Below, piece by piece: positions 37,493-51,368 of a stretch of DNA of 64,000 nt. The position numbers and the translations under genes were made by a program. Each line of letters opens with the position of its first letter. Within the stretch, counting starts at the first letter, position 1. The notes under the pieces were generated by a model. It did no database searches and was not told the origin of the DNA. It saw only the letters and a program-made list of their open reading frames with translations. The stretch is taken from NCBI GenBank assembly GCA_027625915.1, contig JANTQA010000063.1, positions 6,281,501 to 6,345,500 on the forward strand, written 5' to 3'. This DNA is from Anaeramoeba flamelloides (Eukaryota > Metamonada > Anaeramoebidae).

Positions 37493-38551
37493 TTATTTCT
37501 TTTCTTTATCTTTTTTATAACGGTTCATTAAATCACGATACTTTTTACCCATTTTTAATTCTACTCCTTCTATTATATTTTCAAGAATTCTAAACTCAAA
37601 GGGTCCATTTTCGAGAATGTTTCTCTCAGTTTTCCATGAAAACAAGCAGCCGTCTGTTGAAAATTGAAAGGGGTTTAATTCAATAATTTTCGGTTTTGCA
37701 AGATCACCATCAACAAAGCAAAAATCGATTATATAATCAGAGTATTTTTCTTCTAATTGTGGTTGGATTTTTTTTTCAAACATTTCCCTACAGACATTGC
37801 CAATTTGTTCTTTCAATTCAACTAAAGGTTCATAAAAGCATACATGGTTATATTGAGATAACGCATTTAGTTTGCCGTTTTTGACAAATCCTCTAAATTC
37901 CATATCGCTTGGGATCTCAAAAAATGTCCTTACAACAAAGTTTTGGTTCCATTGATCGGTGTGATCCAAAGCGAGTTTCATGTCTTCACAGATACGGTTG
38001 GAAGTTCCCCATTCTATCAACAGGTCACGAAGTTTGTACACTTTTAAGAGTTGGAACCCAGTTTCTTGGATCGACTTGAGCATATTGTTCACGGTAAGTT
38101 CTTTGTAATTCCCCATCTTTTCAGAAAACATTTGGTAGAACCTACCCTTGTAAATAGGTGAGTCCTTCGCAGATCTCGACGAGGACTTGATAAAGACATA
38201 ATCATTGGTGCCTTTCATTTCTTCAAACGTAGGCTGTAAATATTCTACAATGGCATCAATTTCCTTCACTTCGCTTTCATCTAAAATTAATTCTTGAGAC
38301 TTGTTTTTATAGAATTTTTCATACAACCTGATAAAAAACTTGGCGTGGTTTTGTGTCAGTGGTACAAATTTTGTTGGGAAAGTGAAATCTTGAATAAGAT
38401 CATAATAATTTTCCATGTTCGCAAACAAAGTGTCCTTTTGGTATTTGTTAATTTCTTCTTCTGTAAATTCAGATTGGAGAAGTGGCTTTGATCGATCTTG
38501 TGTTTCCACTTTATTTAATTTCACTTTTTTGAGTTGATCTAAAATTGACAT
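37493..38551 (-). CDS. CDC123/D123-family protein (ATP-grasp fold)
   Basis: 352 residues, no introns, ATG at 38551, TAA at the end. Family marks: VFIKSSSRSAKDSP (119-132, the FIKLSSRSPKDA box), FEIPSDMEFRGFV (211-223), IIDFCFV (274-280) and IIELNPFQFSTDGCLFSW (289-306, the xDxNPF box, here with Glu for Asp). CDC123 proteins use an ATP-grasp-like fold to help assemble eIF2 by joining its gamma subunit to the others. A Lys-rich tail follows. The sequence is more divergent than typical CDC123 and may be a paralogue, so I do not assign orthology. Its 5' end faces the 3' end of the unidentified gene at 38986. Confidence 0.85.
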   Translation of the reverse strand: MSILDQLKKVKLNKVETQDRSKPLLQSEFTEEEINKYQKDTLFANMENYYDLIQDFTFPTKFVPLTQNHAKFFIRLYEKFYKNKSQELILDESEVKEIDAIVEYLQPTFEEMKGTNDYVFIKSSSRSAKDSPIYKGRFYQMFSEKMGNYKELTVNNMLKSIQETGFQLLKVYKLRDLLIEWGTSNRICEDMKLALDHTDQWNQNFVVRTFFEIPSDMEFRGFVKNGKLNALSQYNHVCFYEPLVELKEQIGNVCREMFEKKIQPQLEEKYSDYIIDFCFVDGDLAKPKIIELNPFQFSTDGCLFSWKTERNILENGPFEFRILENIIEGVELKMGKKYRDLMNRYKKDKEKK

Positions 38552-38985
38552 AAGGTAAAAAAAATTAAATTGAGAAAAAAATATAATAAATTAATGGAAA
38601 TTTTGAATGGAAAAGGACTTTTATAACAATTTAAACCAATAGGCCTTGGAACCAATTCTTTTTGGGTGTATATTCAGTTCAATTTGAAAACTCTCACATG
38701 TTAATTTCAGAAAAAATATTTTTCTATTTGGCAAAAGAATTTTGAAAGAGAAGTCTAAATTCTTTTCTGTTATTTCAAAAAAAAAAAAAGATCTTGGTTA
38801 TGATCAAGTGTTGTGGAGATGAAAATAGATGTAGAATTTTTGTTAAATTGTATGACAAATTTCAGATAGTAACATGAAAAAGCCTTTAATCCATAAATCA
38901 ATTGCTTTTCTTGAAAAGTTTTTTCTCCTTTTTTTTTAGCTTTCTTTCAAATGGATTAATATTCAAAGAAAAGTTGAGTGTTATG
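38552..38985. other. Intergenic, CDC123-family 5' flank
   Basis: AT-rich sequence of 434 bp containing an A13 run at 38777. It presumably holds the CDC123-family promoter, but no motif is identifiable. Confidence 0.4.
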
Positions 38986-40184
38986 TTAATTTTGGTTAAA
39001 GTTACAAGAGAAAGAACAATTTAACTTATTGAAATCAGATTCTATTGAAGGAAAACCATCAAACCAAGTGTGAAGAAAAATCTTGAACATTTCATCAAGA
39101 ACCAAAAAGTTTTTCAGGCCTCTGTTAATACTCTGATAAAAATTTGTTCAAAGGTATCAAGGAGACAATTGATAGAATTCACCCTCAAGAACTAAAAATG
39201 GTTTTTAAAATATTTCTTATATACTTTGTAAATATCATCAGTGTTTAGTTCTTGGTAATTTCCACTTAAAAAAAACAATAAATCGAAAACAAATAAAAGT
39301 GAGTATGTTCTGAGATAGGGATCCTTATGAGGTTCTGAAAAAAGAAATTCTAATCATGAAAGATCAGATAGGGGATTTTTTCTCAAAAAACAGAGTCCAA
39401 TTTAGAGTAAATTTCTTTTACCAAATAGAGTTTATTTTGGAAAAAATTTTTTCAAATTCGATTCATAATTTACAATTTTCTAAAAAATTCAGTTAGTTAA
39501 CCTCCGAAATTAGCTTAACACTGAGGATAACAAAGAATACAGGAATAGAAAATTTATTGGAAACAAGAAGAAGAAAAAACTATGAGTTTTGTTTGAATAC
39601 AGTTTTTTTGCTTTTGTAAAAGGAACTTAGAACAACTCAAAATACAATTTTTTTTTGTATCTCAATTTTACCTCTAAATATTTGGAATGTGTAAAGTATA
39701 AGATCTTTACTTTTAAATCCTATTTCTTTCATTCAAATGGAAGGATTTTTTGGAATGTAAAAGAGAATAAGTAAACTTGGATTTGAAATTAGATGGGTTT
39801 TGATTGTGACTGTTTTTTTTCAATTCTTTATTATTGCTTTCCTTAATTAATGGTAATTACGCAGAAGATATTAATGTGTTTAATAAAAAAGTTCAAACAA
39901 AATACAGAGGTCAACAATTTCAAATTACCAATGTAAGGTTTTTGAGAAAATAAAATATGCAATATTCTCTAGTCCAACGTTACGAGAAAAATTACTATTT
40001 AAAATTCTGTGAGTAGTGTCAATTATTGATTCCAAACCCATTGGAACGTTCGTTTTTGACCAATTAAAGCTTTGAATTAAGATTAATAAACCAAAAAAAT
40101 CTGACTCGGTTTTTGGATTTGAAAACAAATGACAAATGATTTGGGTATTATGAAAACGAAAAATTTTGTTGCAAACAAAAATGA
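38986..40184 (-). CDS. Unidentified spliced gene, 5' part unresolved
   Basis: Three exon-like blocks lie in order on the minus strand. Block A (40184-39929, ATTAG..GTAATT) contains HLFSNPKTESDFFGLLILIQ and NVGLENIAYFIF. Block C (39334-39225, TTTCAG..GTATAT) contains EPHKDPYLRTYSLLFVFDLL. Block D (39132-38986, ATCAG..TAA) contains LDEMFKIFLHTWFDGFPSI. C and D join in phase across a 92-bp intron. A and C are out of phase by one, so a small exon is missing between them; TGTTAAGCTAATTTCGGAG near 39500 is a candidate but does not fix the phase alone. No start codon is found before the polyubiquitin promoter. The blocks look like helical-repeat protein, and I cannot name the family. A dead gene is possible. 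Confidence 0.45.
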
Positions 40185-40238
40185 CTAATCATTTTAGCAC
40201 AACAATTTCTTGATAATTGTGATATTTTTGTTCAAAAA

Positions 40239-40324
40239 ACCAAATAAAAGAAATTTTTTACAAATCTAAATTCATTTTTTATTTTTTACAAATAAATTCA
40301 TTACTTTAAAAACAAACAACTTAA
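40239..40324 (+). promoter_or_regulatory. Conserved leader/promoter of polyubiquitin 1
   Basis: The 86 bp before the ATG are nearly the same as those before the second polyubiquitin gene: AAATAAAAGAA, CAAATCTAAATTCATTTTTT, ATTTTTTACAAATAAATTCA, AACAACT. Similarity stops further upstream, so this block probably contains the core promoter and 5' UTR. Confidence 0.6.
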
Positions 40325-41470
<1,146 letters not shown>

Positions 41471-42440
41471 GGAAACCTTAAATATTATTAATGAAAAAAT
41501 ATTGCATTATTATTTATTTTCCTTTTTTCAAATAATTTTCCATTTGAAACTTTTTATTAATTTTTTCAAAATATTGTTTTCATATTTTCTTGGGATCAAA
41601 TCAAAATTTTGATATTTTGATAAAAAATAAAATGAATTTAGTATTTAATTTTTTTTTTTGATAATTTTTTATTTTTTTAAGCACAACCAAATTCCATGAT
41701 CTCTCGATATTATTTTTATGTCTAGAAACATATTTGTTGACTTATAATGTTGAGAAAATTGATCTTGTTCAAATTTTCGAATGAAGATTTTTTTTTTGAT
41801 GTTATGCAAGAGTGAAATAAAGGCTTTTTTGTCTCACAAAATTCAAAAATTCTGTTGAAAAAGTTTAAAAATAGATAGTTCTTTATGATAAGATAACTTC
41901 TGTTTCTTTTTATGTTTTACAGGGTCTAGTAATAGTATATAAATATACTTGATAATATATGAGAAAGGTCCTTTTGTAATTTACAAAAAAATAATTTATT
42001 TTGACTTGTTTTATTTACCAAATAAATGTAGAATTAAATTTTTTAATTTTCAATTTTTTTTATTAATTTGTGTTTCTATTATAATATGATACTTTTGCCT
42101 GTATCTATCCAATAGAGAGGAGATTGTGTATATAATTTGGCACTTTAAATGATAATAGAAGAAATTTAATAAACAGTAAGTGATGTTTTAGTTTATTTGT
42201 TTTTTATTTTAATTATTTTTGAATTTTTCTCTTACTGAACCAAACTCTGAAATCTTCCTTTTGACATACAATATAATTCTCTTTTATATATCAAATATTT
42301 TGATAAGTTTCCATTTTCTTGGAAGTATTTTGGAAATGTATTATAGTTCGTGAAAACAAGGGAAAATGTATTAAGAATATTTTAACAATTTCAGAAATCA
42401 TTTTTTATTAATTATGTAATTAATAAAAATTTTTCTCTTC

Positions 42441-42637
42441 CACGCCATTTCCTCTTTTAAAGAGCAAAACATTGAACAAAATTTGATGAAAAAAACTCCC
42501 AAATTAAGAAACTCACTATAGACACATGTATAATAAATTGTATAAAAAAAATTTTTGAAAAATATAATTTAATTTGGGATATTTTTATGCTTTAAATTTT
42601 GGTTGAAAGTTTGACCTTAAAAGTGGAACTAACTGTA
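42441..42637. repeat. Palindromic MITE, copy 4
   Basis: The left end is degraded (TTTCCTCTTTTAAAGAGC). The right end is CTTAAAAGTGGAACTAACTG. The inner block GGTTGAAAGTTTGACC is retained. Confidence 0.65.
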
Positions 42638-43261
42638 AATTTTTTTAGAAACTTAGGCACCCTTTTAAAATTTTATTAAAAGATAATCGTTTTGTCTAAA
42701 GCCGGGAAAAAATCAAAAGTGAAAATATAAATTCAAATTTTAGCTATTTTTGTTTACTTTTAAAGATTTAATTCCTAATAGAATTATTTAGGAAGTTCAT
42801 CTATTTTAAAAAAATTAAATTTAGCTTTAAGATCAACAACCAAAATCTACTTTTTAATGTTTGGGGTTAATAAATTTTTCATGGTTATTTGGTGTTAACT
42901 GTGGCTCTTTTATAGAAGCCTAACACAAAGTACTGGTTTAATTTTTTTGATTTTTTTTTTTTTTGAAATTTACAAAGAGAGAAATAAAGGAGTGGAATTG
43001 AAAATTCTTTTTTTCAATTGGAAAAATTGATAAAGCTATGATTAAAAGGGTCTTAACAAGGTGAGTGAAATTCATTTCAAAAAATTTTTTTGTATCAAGC
43101 ATAATCTAAAAAAAATCTCAATTTTACCAAATATTAGAGACAAGAATTTATTGAAAAGGAACTAACATTCATAATATGGTTTCAAATTAGATTTAAAAGA
43201 GTTCTAATGATTTATACTTCCTGAATTTTATTTTTTTTTTATTAAAGAGGATTTTAATATT

Positions 43262-43694
43262 CATTAAGTTCCACATTTTTGGTATAAATTTTCAACGAAC
43301 AGTTAAACCAAAAAAAAAAAAAAACCTTAACTTTTTTTTATTGTTGAAGAAGTGTAAATTACACTCTGTATACCCTTTTACTTAAATTCTCTTTCATATA
43401 TTTAAGCGTAAATCATAAATAGCACACAATTATTATTTACTGAAAATAGTTTCAAACTGTTTGTTTTAAATTAATTCATTAAGATTTTTTTTTTTTTAAT
43501 TTGTTATGAAATATTAATCTATTTTTTTCATAGGAAGGATAGACCCAAAAAAACCTTAACTTAAGTCATATTTTTTAAAATTTCTTTACACAAAATATTT
43601 TACCATAATTTTAATTTTGTGCCTTGATTACTAACTTTTTTAATACCTCGAATCCAGTTGAAAGTTTATATCTGTAAAGTAAAACCGACTCTAT
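43262..43694. repeat. Palindromic MITE, copy 5, split by a LINE
   Basis: The left arm (AAGTTCCACATTTTTGG, TTTTCAACGAACAGTTAA) and right arm (TTTTGTGCCTTGATTAC, TTGAAAGTTTATATCTG) of the MITE are separated by a reverse-oriented LINE insertion at 43334-43546. Confidence 0.7.
43334..43546 (-). mobile_element. LINE 3' end, copy 4, with target duplication
   Basis: It is flanked by AAAAAAACCTTAACTT at 43318-43333 and 43547-43562, a 16-bp target-site duplication. The tail AGTGTAATTTACACTTCTTC lies at the left and the 5' truncation point near GGTCTATCCTTCCTATG at the right. The MITE around it is older than the LINE. Confidence 0.8.
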
Positions 43695-44702
43695 CAATGA
43701 ACTTATTATTTATTTTTTTTTTTTCAGTTCAGTGAATATTATCACTGAAGAATCATCTATAATTAAAGTAAGTTGTGATTGTGAGTACGTGATATTAATT
43801 CTATGTGATTCTGATAACTCTAAAAAAAATTTTAAGAATATTATTACATGATAAATTATTTTTTTTTTTTACTATTTATTACTAATTACAAATTGTCATT
43901 TTGTAAAATTTTTTTAAATTCCTATTCCAAATCAAAAGATAAAAACTTAAAATAATAGTTTTTTCAGTATTTAATTATTAATATTCTGAATTTCCAAATG
44001 TAATATTTTTTCAATTTTCAATTTCAAAGATTTCATCAAGAATCATCATCACAAAAACCCAAAAAATGATTATTTTTGTGACCTTTTTATATGGTTAATT
44101 GTAGCATCAATACACTTTCAATTTTTAGGAAATTATTTTTTGAAAAAAAAATTTTTTTAATTATTTAATTCTTTTAAAAATTAATTTTTTTAGTGATTAA
44201 TCAACATTTGGTAACACATTTAAGAAAGATATTTTACAACTTTTCTTCCTGAATAATGACCATTCAGACTTGGAATTTGTGATTGGGCGCAGATTTTTAT
44301 ATCGAATTCTTTCGTCTTTTTACTACAAAAAGGATCATTTTTTATATATAAGGATCAACAAATTACACTGCTTTATTAATAATTTTTTAAGAAGAATATG
44401 AAAATTGATAAATCTATACAATTTATATTCATTTGTAACTCATTTTAATTTTAGAATTTTCCTTATTAGTCGATAATAACTTAAGTTTACTAAGTAAGAA
44501 TATTATTGAAATTTTTTCCAGATTCGTCTCTTAGTGTATTTCTACATAATTGATTTTGTGACTAAAAAATGAAAAAAAGGAAAATTTAATAAAATTTTTA
44601 ATACTTAAAAAAATTTAATATATTTTAAATAATACAATTCTTAAAAATTGTCAAACAAAAAAGTAATTTGAAACATAATTTCGAAACTACTCCTTGTTTA
44701 AA

Positions 44703-44902
44703 TACAGTCAGTTCCACTTTTAAGGCACAAACTTTCAACCAAATTTAAGGCACAAAAAAATCCCAAATTAAGGCAAAAAATTTGGAATTTTTTTTTTAGA
44801 ATTTATTCTACTAGAACCAGAATTTTGGGCTTAATTTGTGATTTTTTTTTGTGTCTTAAATTTCGTTACAAATTTTTGCCTTGTAAGTGAAACTGGTTGG
44901 AT
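44703..44902. repeat. Palindromic MITE, copy 6
   Basis: It starts TACAGTCAGTTCCACTTTTA and ends AAGTGAAACTGGTTGGATA. The arms contain AAGGCACAAAAAAATCCC and its inverse. Confidence 0.85.
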
Positions 44903-45705
44903 ATAATAATCATTCTAACTTAAATAGATTGGAAATCTGAAAACCCCGTTATTTTTCAAAATTTGGAAAAATAACATTTATTTTTTCCAAAAAGACTAAT
45001 GATTTCAAAAATACATGATTATTGGAGATGTTATATCAAAAAAAGGTAAATTAATGGGTATATTTTTTATAAACTATGGATTTTTTTTTCAAGAGTGATA
45101 GGGCATAAGTAAACTAAAAAAATCTTTGGGTAAAATTAATAATAAATTCGAAAAAAAAATTAAAATTAAAAGCGTATTGAAATTGAAAAACAAGTTGAAA
45201 ATCTGGTTACTTTGATACCAAACTAACTTTTTATGCTATTTTTCAAAGTTAATTGTCGTTTTTAAAAATTTTATCCATTTTTCCCATTTTGTAAAAGTTC
45301 AAAATTAGATTATTTCAAAAAAAAAATTTTTTGTTCAAGATGAGCGAAATTTTATAATTCCTGGAGAAAGTATAGAAAAAATTACTTTTATTTATAAAAC
45401 TACTAAGTTTTAAAATAATAAAGTATCAAAAATCCATTTAATTTGAAAAAAAAAATTCGAATAATTATTTTATACTTGAAAAAAGTATAATTAATTTTTT
45501 TAAAGAATAGTTTGAATCATTTTTTTTTTATTTTTTTGTTTAAAAATACCGTAAATTAAACAATCTTATACTCAAAATATCTAAAAAATCATTAAAAATA
45601 AACACAAATTCGCCTAAACACAAAGAAAATGTCTTTTAATTTGATACTTTTTAATCTGCTATTAAATAAAATAATCTAAAATATAAAAGTTTCTAAAAAA
45701 TACAT

Positions 45706-46246
45706 ATAAACTAAAATTCAAAATTTTCCACACAGATAAAACGTTTCAAACAATCACAACAATTCAATTTCATTCAAATTGGAAATAAATTTGATTTTTC
45801 TAAAATATTAAAATCATTTTTTCATCTTTTGGGTTTTGTTTTCATTTCTTTTTTTTGAATTAAGTTACTTGTTTCGTTCGATTAAAAAATTTTACAAAGA
45901 TTTATATTAGGTTAAAGTTGAGTTGTTCCAAATAGAAGAACTCAAATAAAATTAGTTTGGTAGTATCTAACCTTTTTATTGATCAATATTCCTCATATAA
46001 TTTAAACAAATTTACCAATTTATATTTTTGTTTTGCTCTCTCCAAAATTTTTAACACACCCATGATTTATTTGTATACAAATAATTATTTATTTTTTGTT
46101 TTGTGAGTATTGTAATTTATAAACAAGTGTTGATATTTCAATTGGTAAATGGTTCTAATTTGGTATTACTTCTTGAATTGATTAAATAAGTTTTTTTTTA
46201 ACATATTGGATTTTGGTGTGTTAAAAATTTTGAATTGGGGTTTATT
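45706..46246 (+). repeat. TIR element family B, copy 2
   Basis: Ends ACTAAAATTCAAAATTTTCC and, inverted, AAAATTTTGAATTGGGGTTT. The inner blocks AAAGTTGAGTTGTTCCAAAT and TTTTTATTGATCAATATTCC match the other copies. Confidence 0.65.
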
Positions 46247-46748
46247 TTCAATGTATTAATATATTTTATATTTTATATTTTATTTACAATTTTCAAAATA
46301 TTTTCAAACAAATAAAACAAATTCTAAATTATAATTCTTATAATATAAAAATAATAAACATCTTCTCAAATAATTGATTTAATTCATAATATTTTGTAGT
46401 TCATACTTTTAATGTTCAAAAATGTATAATATTACAAAGTTTTTAAATTTAAAAAAAAAATGAATAATAATTTGTTAATAAAATTATAGATTAATTTTTT
46501 TTACATCTACAAACATTCAATATTTGTTTTATTTTTGACTGTATTTTTAAAATAAATTTAAATTTTTATTGTTATTATTAGATACAAAAAAAGAGAAGTT
46601 AACAAAAGTAAGATTTCTTCAAAATAAAAATCTATTTAAAATTTTTTCTTGTTTTATTTCACTTACAATAACCTAAAATTGAAAATAAAAGGATCTGGAT
46701 CTTTTTACTGAAAATTTTATTGGAAAAAGGAAATTCTTTTTTTAAAAA

Positions 46749-47490
46749 ATGAAAACTTATCTCTCGAAAGTTGATCTTGATTTTTTTATCATGTTAGATT
46801 GAAACCATGTGAATATATTTACTCTATTCGTCCGGAAAAAAAATAAATAAATGTTATATATTCCATTAAAAACAAATATTTATTGTTTACACTTTTTCCA
46901 AATTTTGAATTACAGTATTGTGTCATTTTAAGGCACAGGAAAAATCAACATATAAGGCACAAAATTTTGTTCACTTTAAGGCACTTTCCCAATTTCAAGA
47001 TATAATTTCACTGAATAATTACAGAGTTATTTTGAGTGTTTTCTTCAATATATATATAGAATTTTTCATTATGAGAATTCTTGGAAATTTACACAAAAAA
47101 ATTATGCCTTATTTTGACCACTTTGATTTTGTGCCTTAATGGGATTTTTTTGTGCCTTATTTCTTGATTTTTCCTGTACATTAAAAAGGCACACGACTGT
47201 AGCCAAAAAGTGAAATTTTTGATTTCTTTTGCAATCAAACAAGTTTAAATTCAGTTCTGATCCAATTTCTATTTCTCTTTCTGAAACAAATCCTTTTTGC
47301 ATTTCTTTTGTTTATTTGGGAAATGGATATTTTTTTGTGTACAATTTTTCAAAAAACAAAAGTCAACTTAAATTCATTTTAAATTTTCTCAGTTTTTTAT
47401 TTGGAAGGAAACTGAAGATTCCAAAAAGTCAAATCCCAAAACCAAAAAAATGAAAAAAAATAAATTAAAATCTGACTAGTTTTTTTTGTT
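46749..47490 (+). other. Possible gene relic interrupted by a MITE
   Basis: Protein-like plus-strand stretches occur near 46749 (MKTYLSKVDLDFFIML), 46815 (LKPCEYIYSIRPEKK), 47235 (SDPISISLSETNPFCISFVY) and, after a TTTCTCAG acceptor-like site, 47391 (WKETEDSKKSNPKTKK). They do not form one frame and a MITE lies between them. No family is recognised. It may be a broken gene, or chance in AT-rich DNA. Confidence 0.22.
46911..47201. repeat. Related longer MITE (291 bp)
   Basis: Ends TACAGTATTGTGTCATTTTA and, inverted, AAAAAGGCACACGACTGTA, followed inward by GGCACAGGAAAAATCAA and its inverse. It shares the AAGGCACAAAA arms of the 200-bp family but has its own terminal sequence and a longer centre, so I treat it as a sister subfamily. 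The two short reading frames here are palindrome artefacts. Confidence 0.75.
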
Positions 47491-47629
47491 TCAAAAAGAT
47501 TTGAAATAAACTGAATAATTTTTTTAATGTTAAGTAACTTGAAACAATCTTAAAAAATAAACCAAATTTCACTTAAATTCAAAGACTAGAGTCTATTAAT
47601 ATTTCTATCTTTTCTCTCAATTAAAAAAA

Positions 47630-48859
<1,230 letters not shown>

Positions 48860-51284
48860 AGAATTATTCTTTTAATTGTATTTACAGTTTTTAAATTCTT
48901 TTAATTTTGTTTATTTTTTTAAGATTGCTCCATTAGTATTTCTTCTATAAACAAGATACTTCTCTTTAATATAGTATTTAATAAAATGAATAAAACCAGA
49001 AGTTTCATTATTTTCAAACATAATTTTTTATTTAGTTTCTTTGTTTGTTGTTTTATTGAAGAGAAAGTATTGTTTGCTTTTTAATAATTTTAGCCTGCAA
49101 GATAAAAACGATGAGGAATTATTTTTTTATTTAGATGATTATATAAGAATCTGAATTTTTGTACTAAAACGCGGGTTTTTTTTTTGATAATTCAATTTAG
49201 CCGGAAATTTTGTGTCAGAAAAGTACAGTGTGTTGTATATTGAACAATTGGGCCACTTTTTTATTTATCACTATATTTTTAAACCTTAAACTTTTAATTA
49301 ATAAACTTATGTTTTATTAAAGATTTTCCCTTTTTAAAGTATTTCAGGGGCGTTTAAATCTATTTTACAAATAATTCCTTTTCAATTTTTTTCATTTAGT
49401 AGGACACTATGAGATTTTCTGAAATAAGAAAAAAAAAAAATAGTAAAATCAAAAATTAATATTAAAAAGAAATTTGAAAAATTAAGAATACATATCATAT
49501 TATTTTATAAACTTATTAATTTGTCCATTTATCTCCCTTAAAAAAATTTTTTTTTTTTTAAAAGGAATTTTCTTTTTTTTTTTAGTAACAAAATATCAAT
49601 ATTTTTAGTGATCTTTCGATTGTTTTTACAATTACGTTCTTATTAGGAAAAATCATTTAAATTTTTCAGTTTGGTGTATTTAAAGTTGAATTTTCAACTG
49701 ATATCAAAAATCAAGGTAGTTGAAGGTTTGGTTGTTGAAATTTGAAAGAGAGATTCTACAAAAAAAAAAAAAATAGAAATAAGTTATTTAGTGTAACTTA
49801 CTTGATTATATGATAAGTTCATTTTTTTTTTTTTTTCTAAAACTGATTTAACTTATTTTTGATGAATAGTTTATGTATTCAATTACAACTATTTTCTTTT
49901 AGCTAAGAGAACCAAAAAAGAATAAAACATGAAAAGAAAAAAATATAAAACATCACAATGGGGTAAAAATATGATAAATCATTACATAAGGGGCTTGTAA
50001 TGAGAAATTTTATTTTGTCTATAAATGTTATTTCTTTAAATGTTGATATATTGACATCAACTGCCAAAGAGAAACGATGAAAAAATAAAATATAATAAAA
50101 TAAAATATAATGAAAAAACTTTGTTAATGTATTCAATGATTCTGAGAATATACATAAAAAATAAAATAAAATAGTTGTTTTTTTTTTTTTTGAATTTTTT
50201 ATTTTTAGTATTTTTGGTTTTCGTTTGATCATTCCTGTATTTTTTCCATGTATTTGCACAATGAAACAAAAAAAATAAGATATTGATTTTTTTTTACTTT
50301 GATGAAAGATTATTGTAATGAAATACTAAAAAAATTCAAATGGTGAATGGGGAAAAAGACATTTATATTTGAAAAAAAAAATAAGATAAAATTCTAGGCA
50401 AATAATCCTACAATTAAAGGTTTTATAACTTGTTTGAAATTATGTTTTAAAATTATTTTTTATTGTACAAATATTTTACCTATTATAAAGGGTGAAATAT
50501 AAATATAAATATTCATAAACACCATTTCAAAAATATTGACTCACCTGAAATTTTAAATAATATATACCCTTTAGTATTCAAGAACAATTAATAATTAAAT
50601 ATGATTTGTAATTCACTTTTAAGTCATTCTAAATATATAAAAACCCGATATTTTAAAAATTAAAAAATAATAAAACCAAAAAATAAAAAAAAGGTGAGTC
50701 AAAATATTAGAAAAGAGCTTTACGGATTTTTTATTACTTAACTTTCACTGAAAAAATGTTTACAAAAAGATTTTTGGCTAATAATTAAATGAATTTTAAA
50801 AAGTCATTACATAATCTGTATGTTCTTACCAATTATTTGTTTTTTAGAAGATCTTTTTTTTTTTCACTTGATCTTATGCAAAAAAAAAAAAAAAAAAAAA
50901 AATATCAATAAGAAAAAGAAAAAGAAAAAGAAAAAGTTACAACAAACAAAATCTAAAGATAAACTAAAGAAAAACAAAGGAAAAACATACCAAAAATTTG
51001 AAAAAGAAAAACAAAAATTTGTAAAATTGAAAAAAATAATTCTGATTCAAAAATTTAAAAAATTTTTTTTGATAAGAATGCCAGATAAACCCTCAAAAAA
51101 ACTTCCATTAACTTTATAAAGTAAGTCAAAAATTTTGAAATCTAGCAATTTTTATTATAGTATATTGATAATAATAATTTTAATTGGGTGTTTTCAGACA
51201 CTAATTTAAAAAAAAAAAATAATAATCTCAAAAAAAGAATAAATGATATAATTAGAGAAAAAAATTCCCATCTCAAAAAGATAC

Positions 51285-51287
<3 letters not shown>

Positions 51288-51367
<80 letters not shown>
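51288..51367. repeat. Compound (AT)n(TG)n microsatellite
   Basis: About 15 AT units followed directly by about 23 TG units. Confidence 0.98.

Positions 51368-51368
<1 letters not shown>

Larger units (their letters stand above)
41471..47629. other. Intergenic region between polyubiquitin genes
   Basis: 6.2 kb rich in insertions: palindromic MITEs at 42441, 43262 (with nested LINE), 44703 and 46911, and family B at 45706. A weak coding-like relic lies at 46749-47490. The remaining blocks (41471-42440, 43695-44702, 44903-45705) are AT-rich with no recognisable signal. Confidence 0.6.

Noticed and set aside
46918-47302. Two overlapping opposite-strand frames with similar words
   Set aside because: They arise from the palindrome of the 291-bp MITE.
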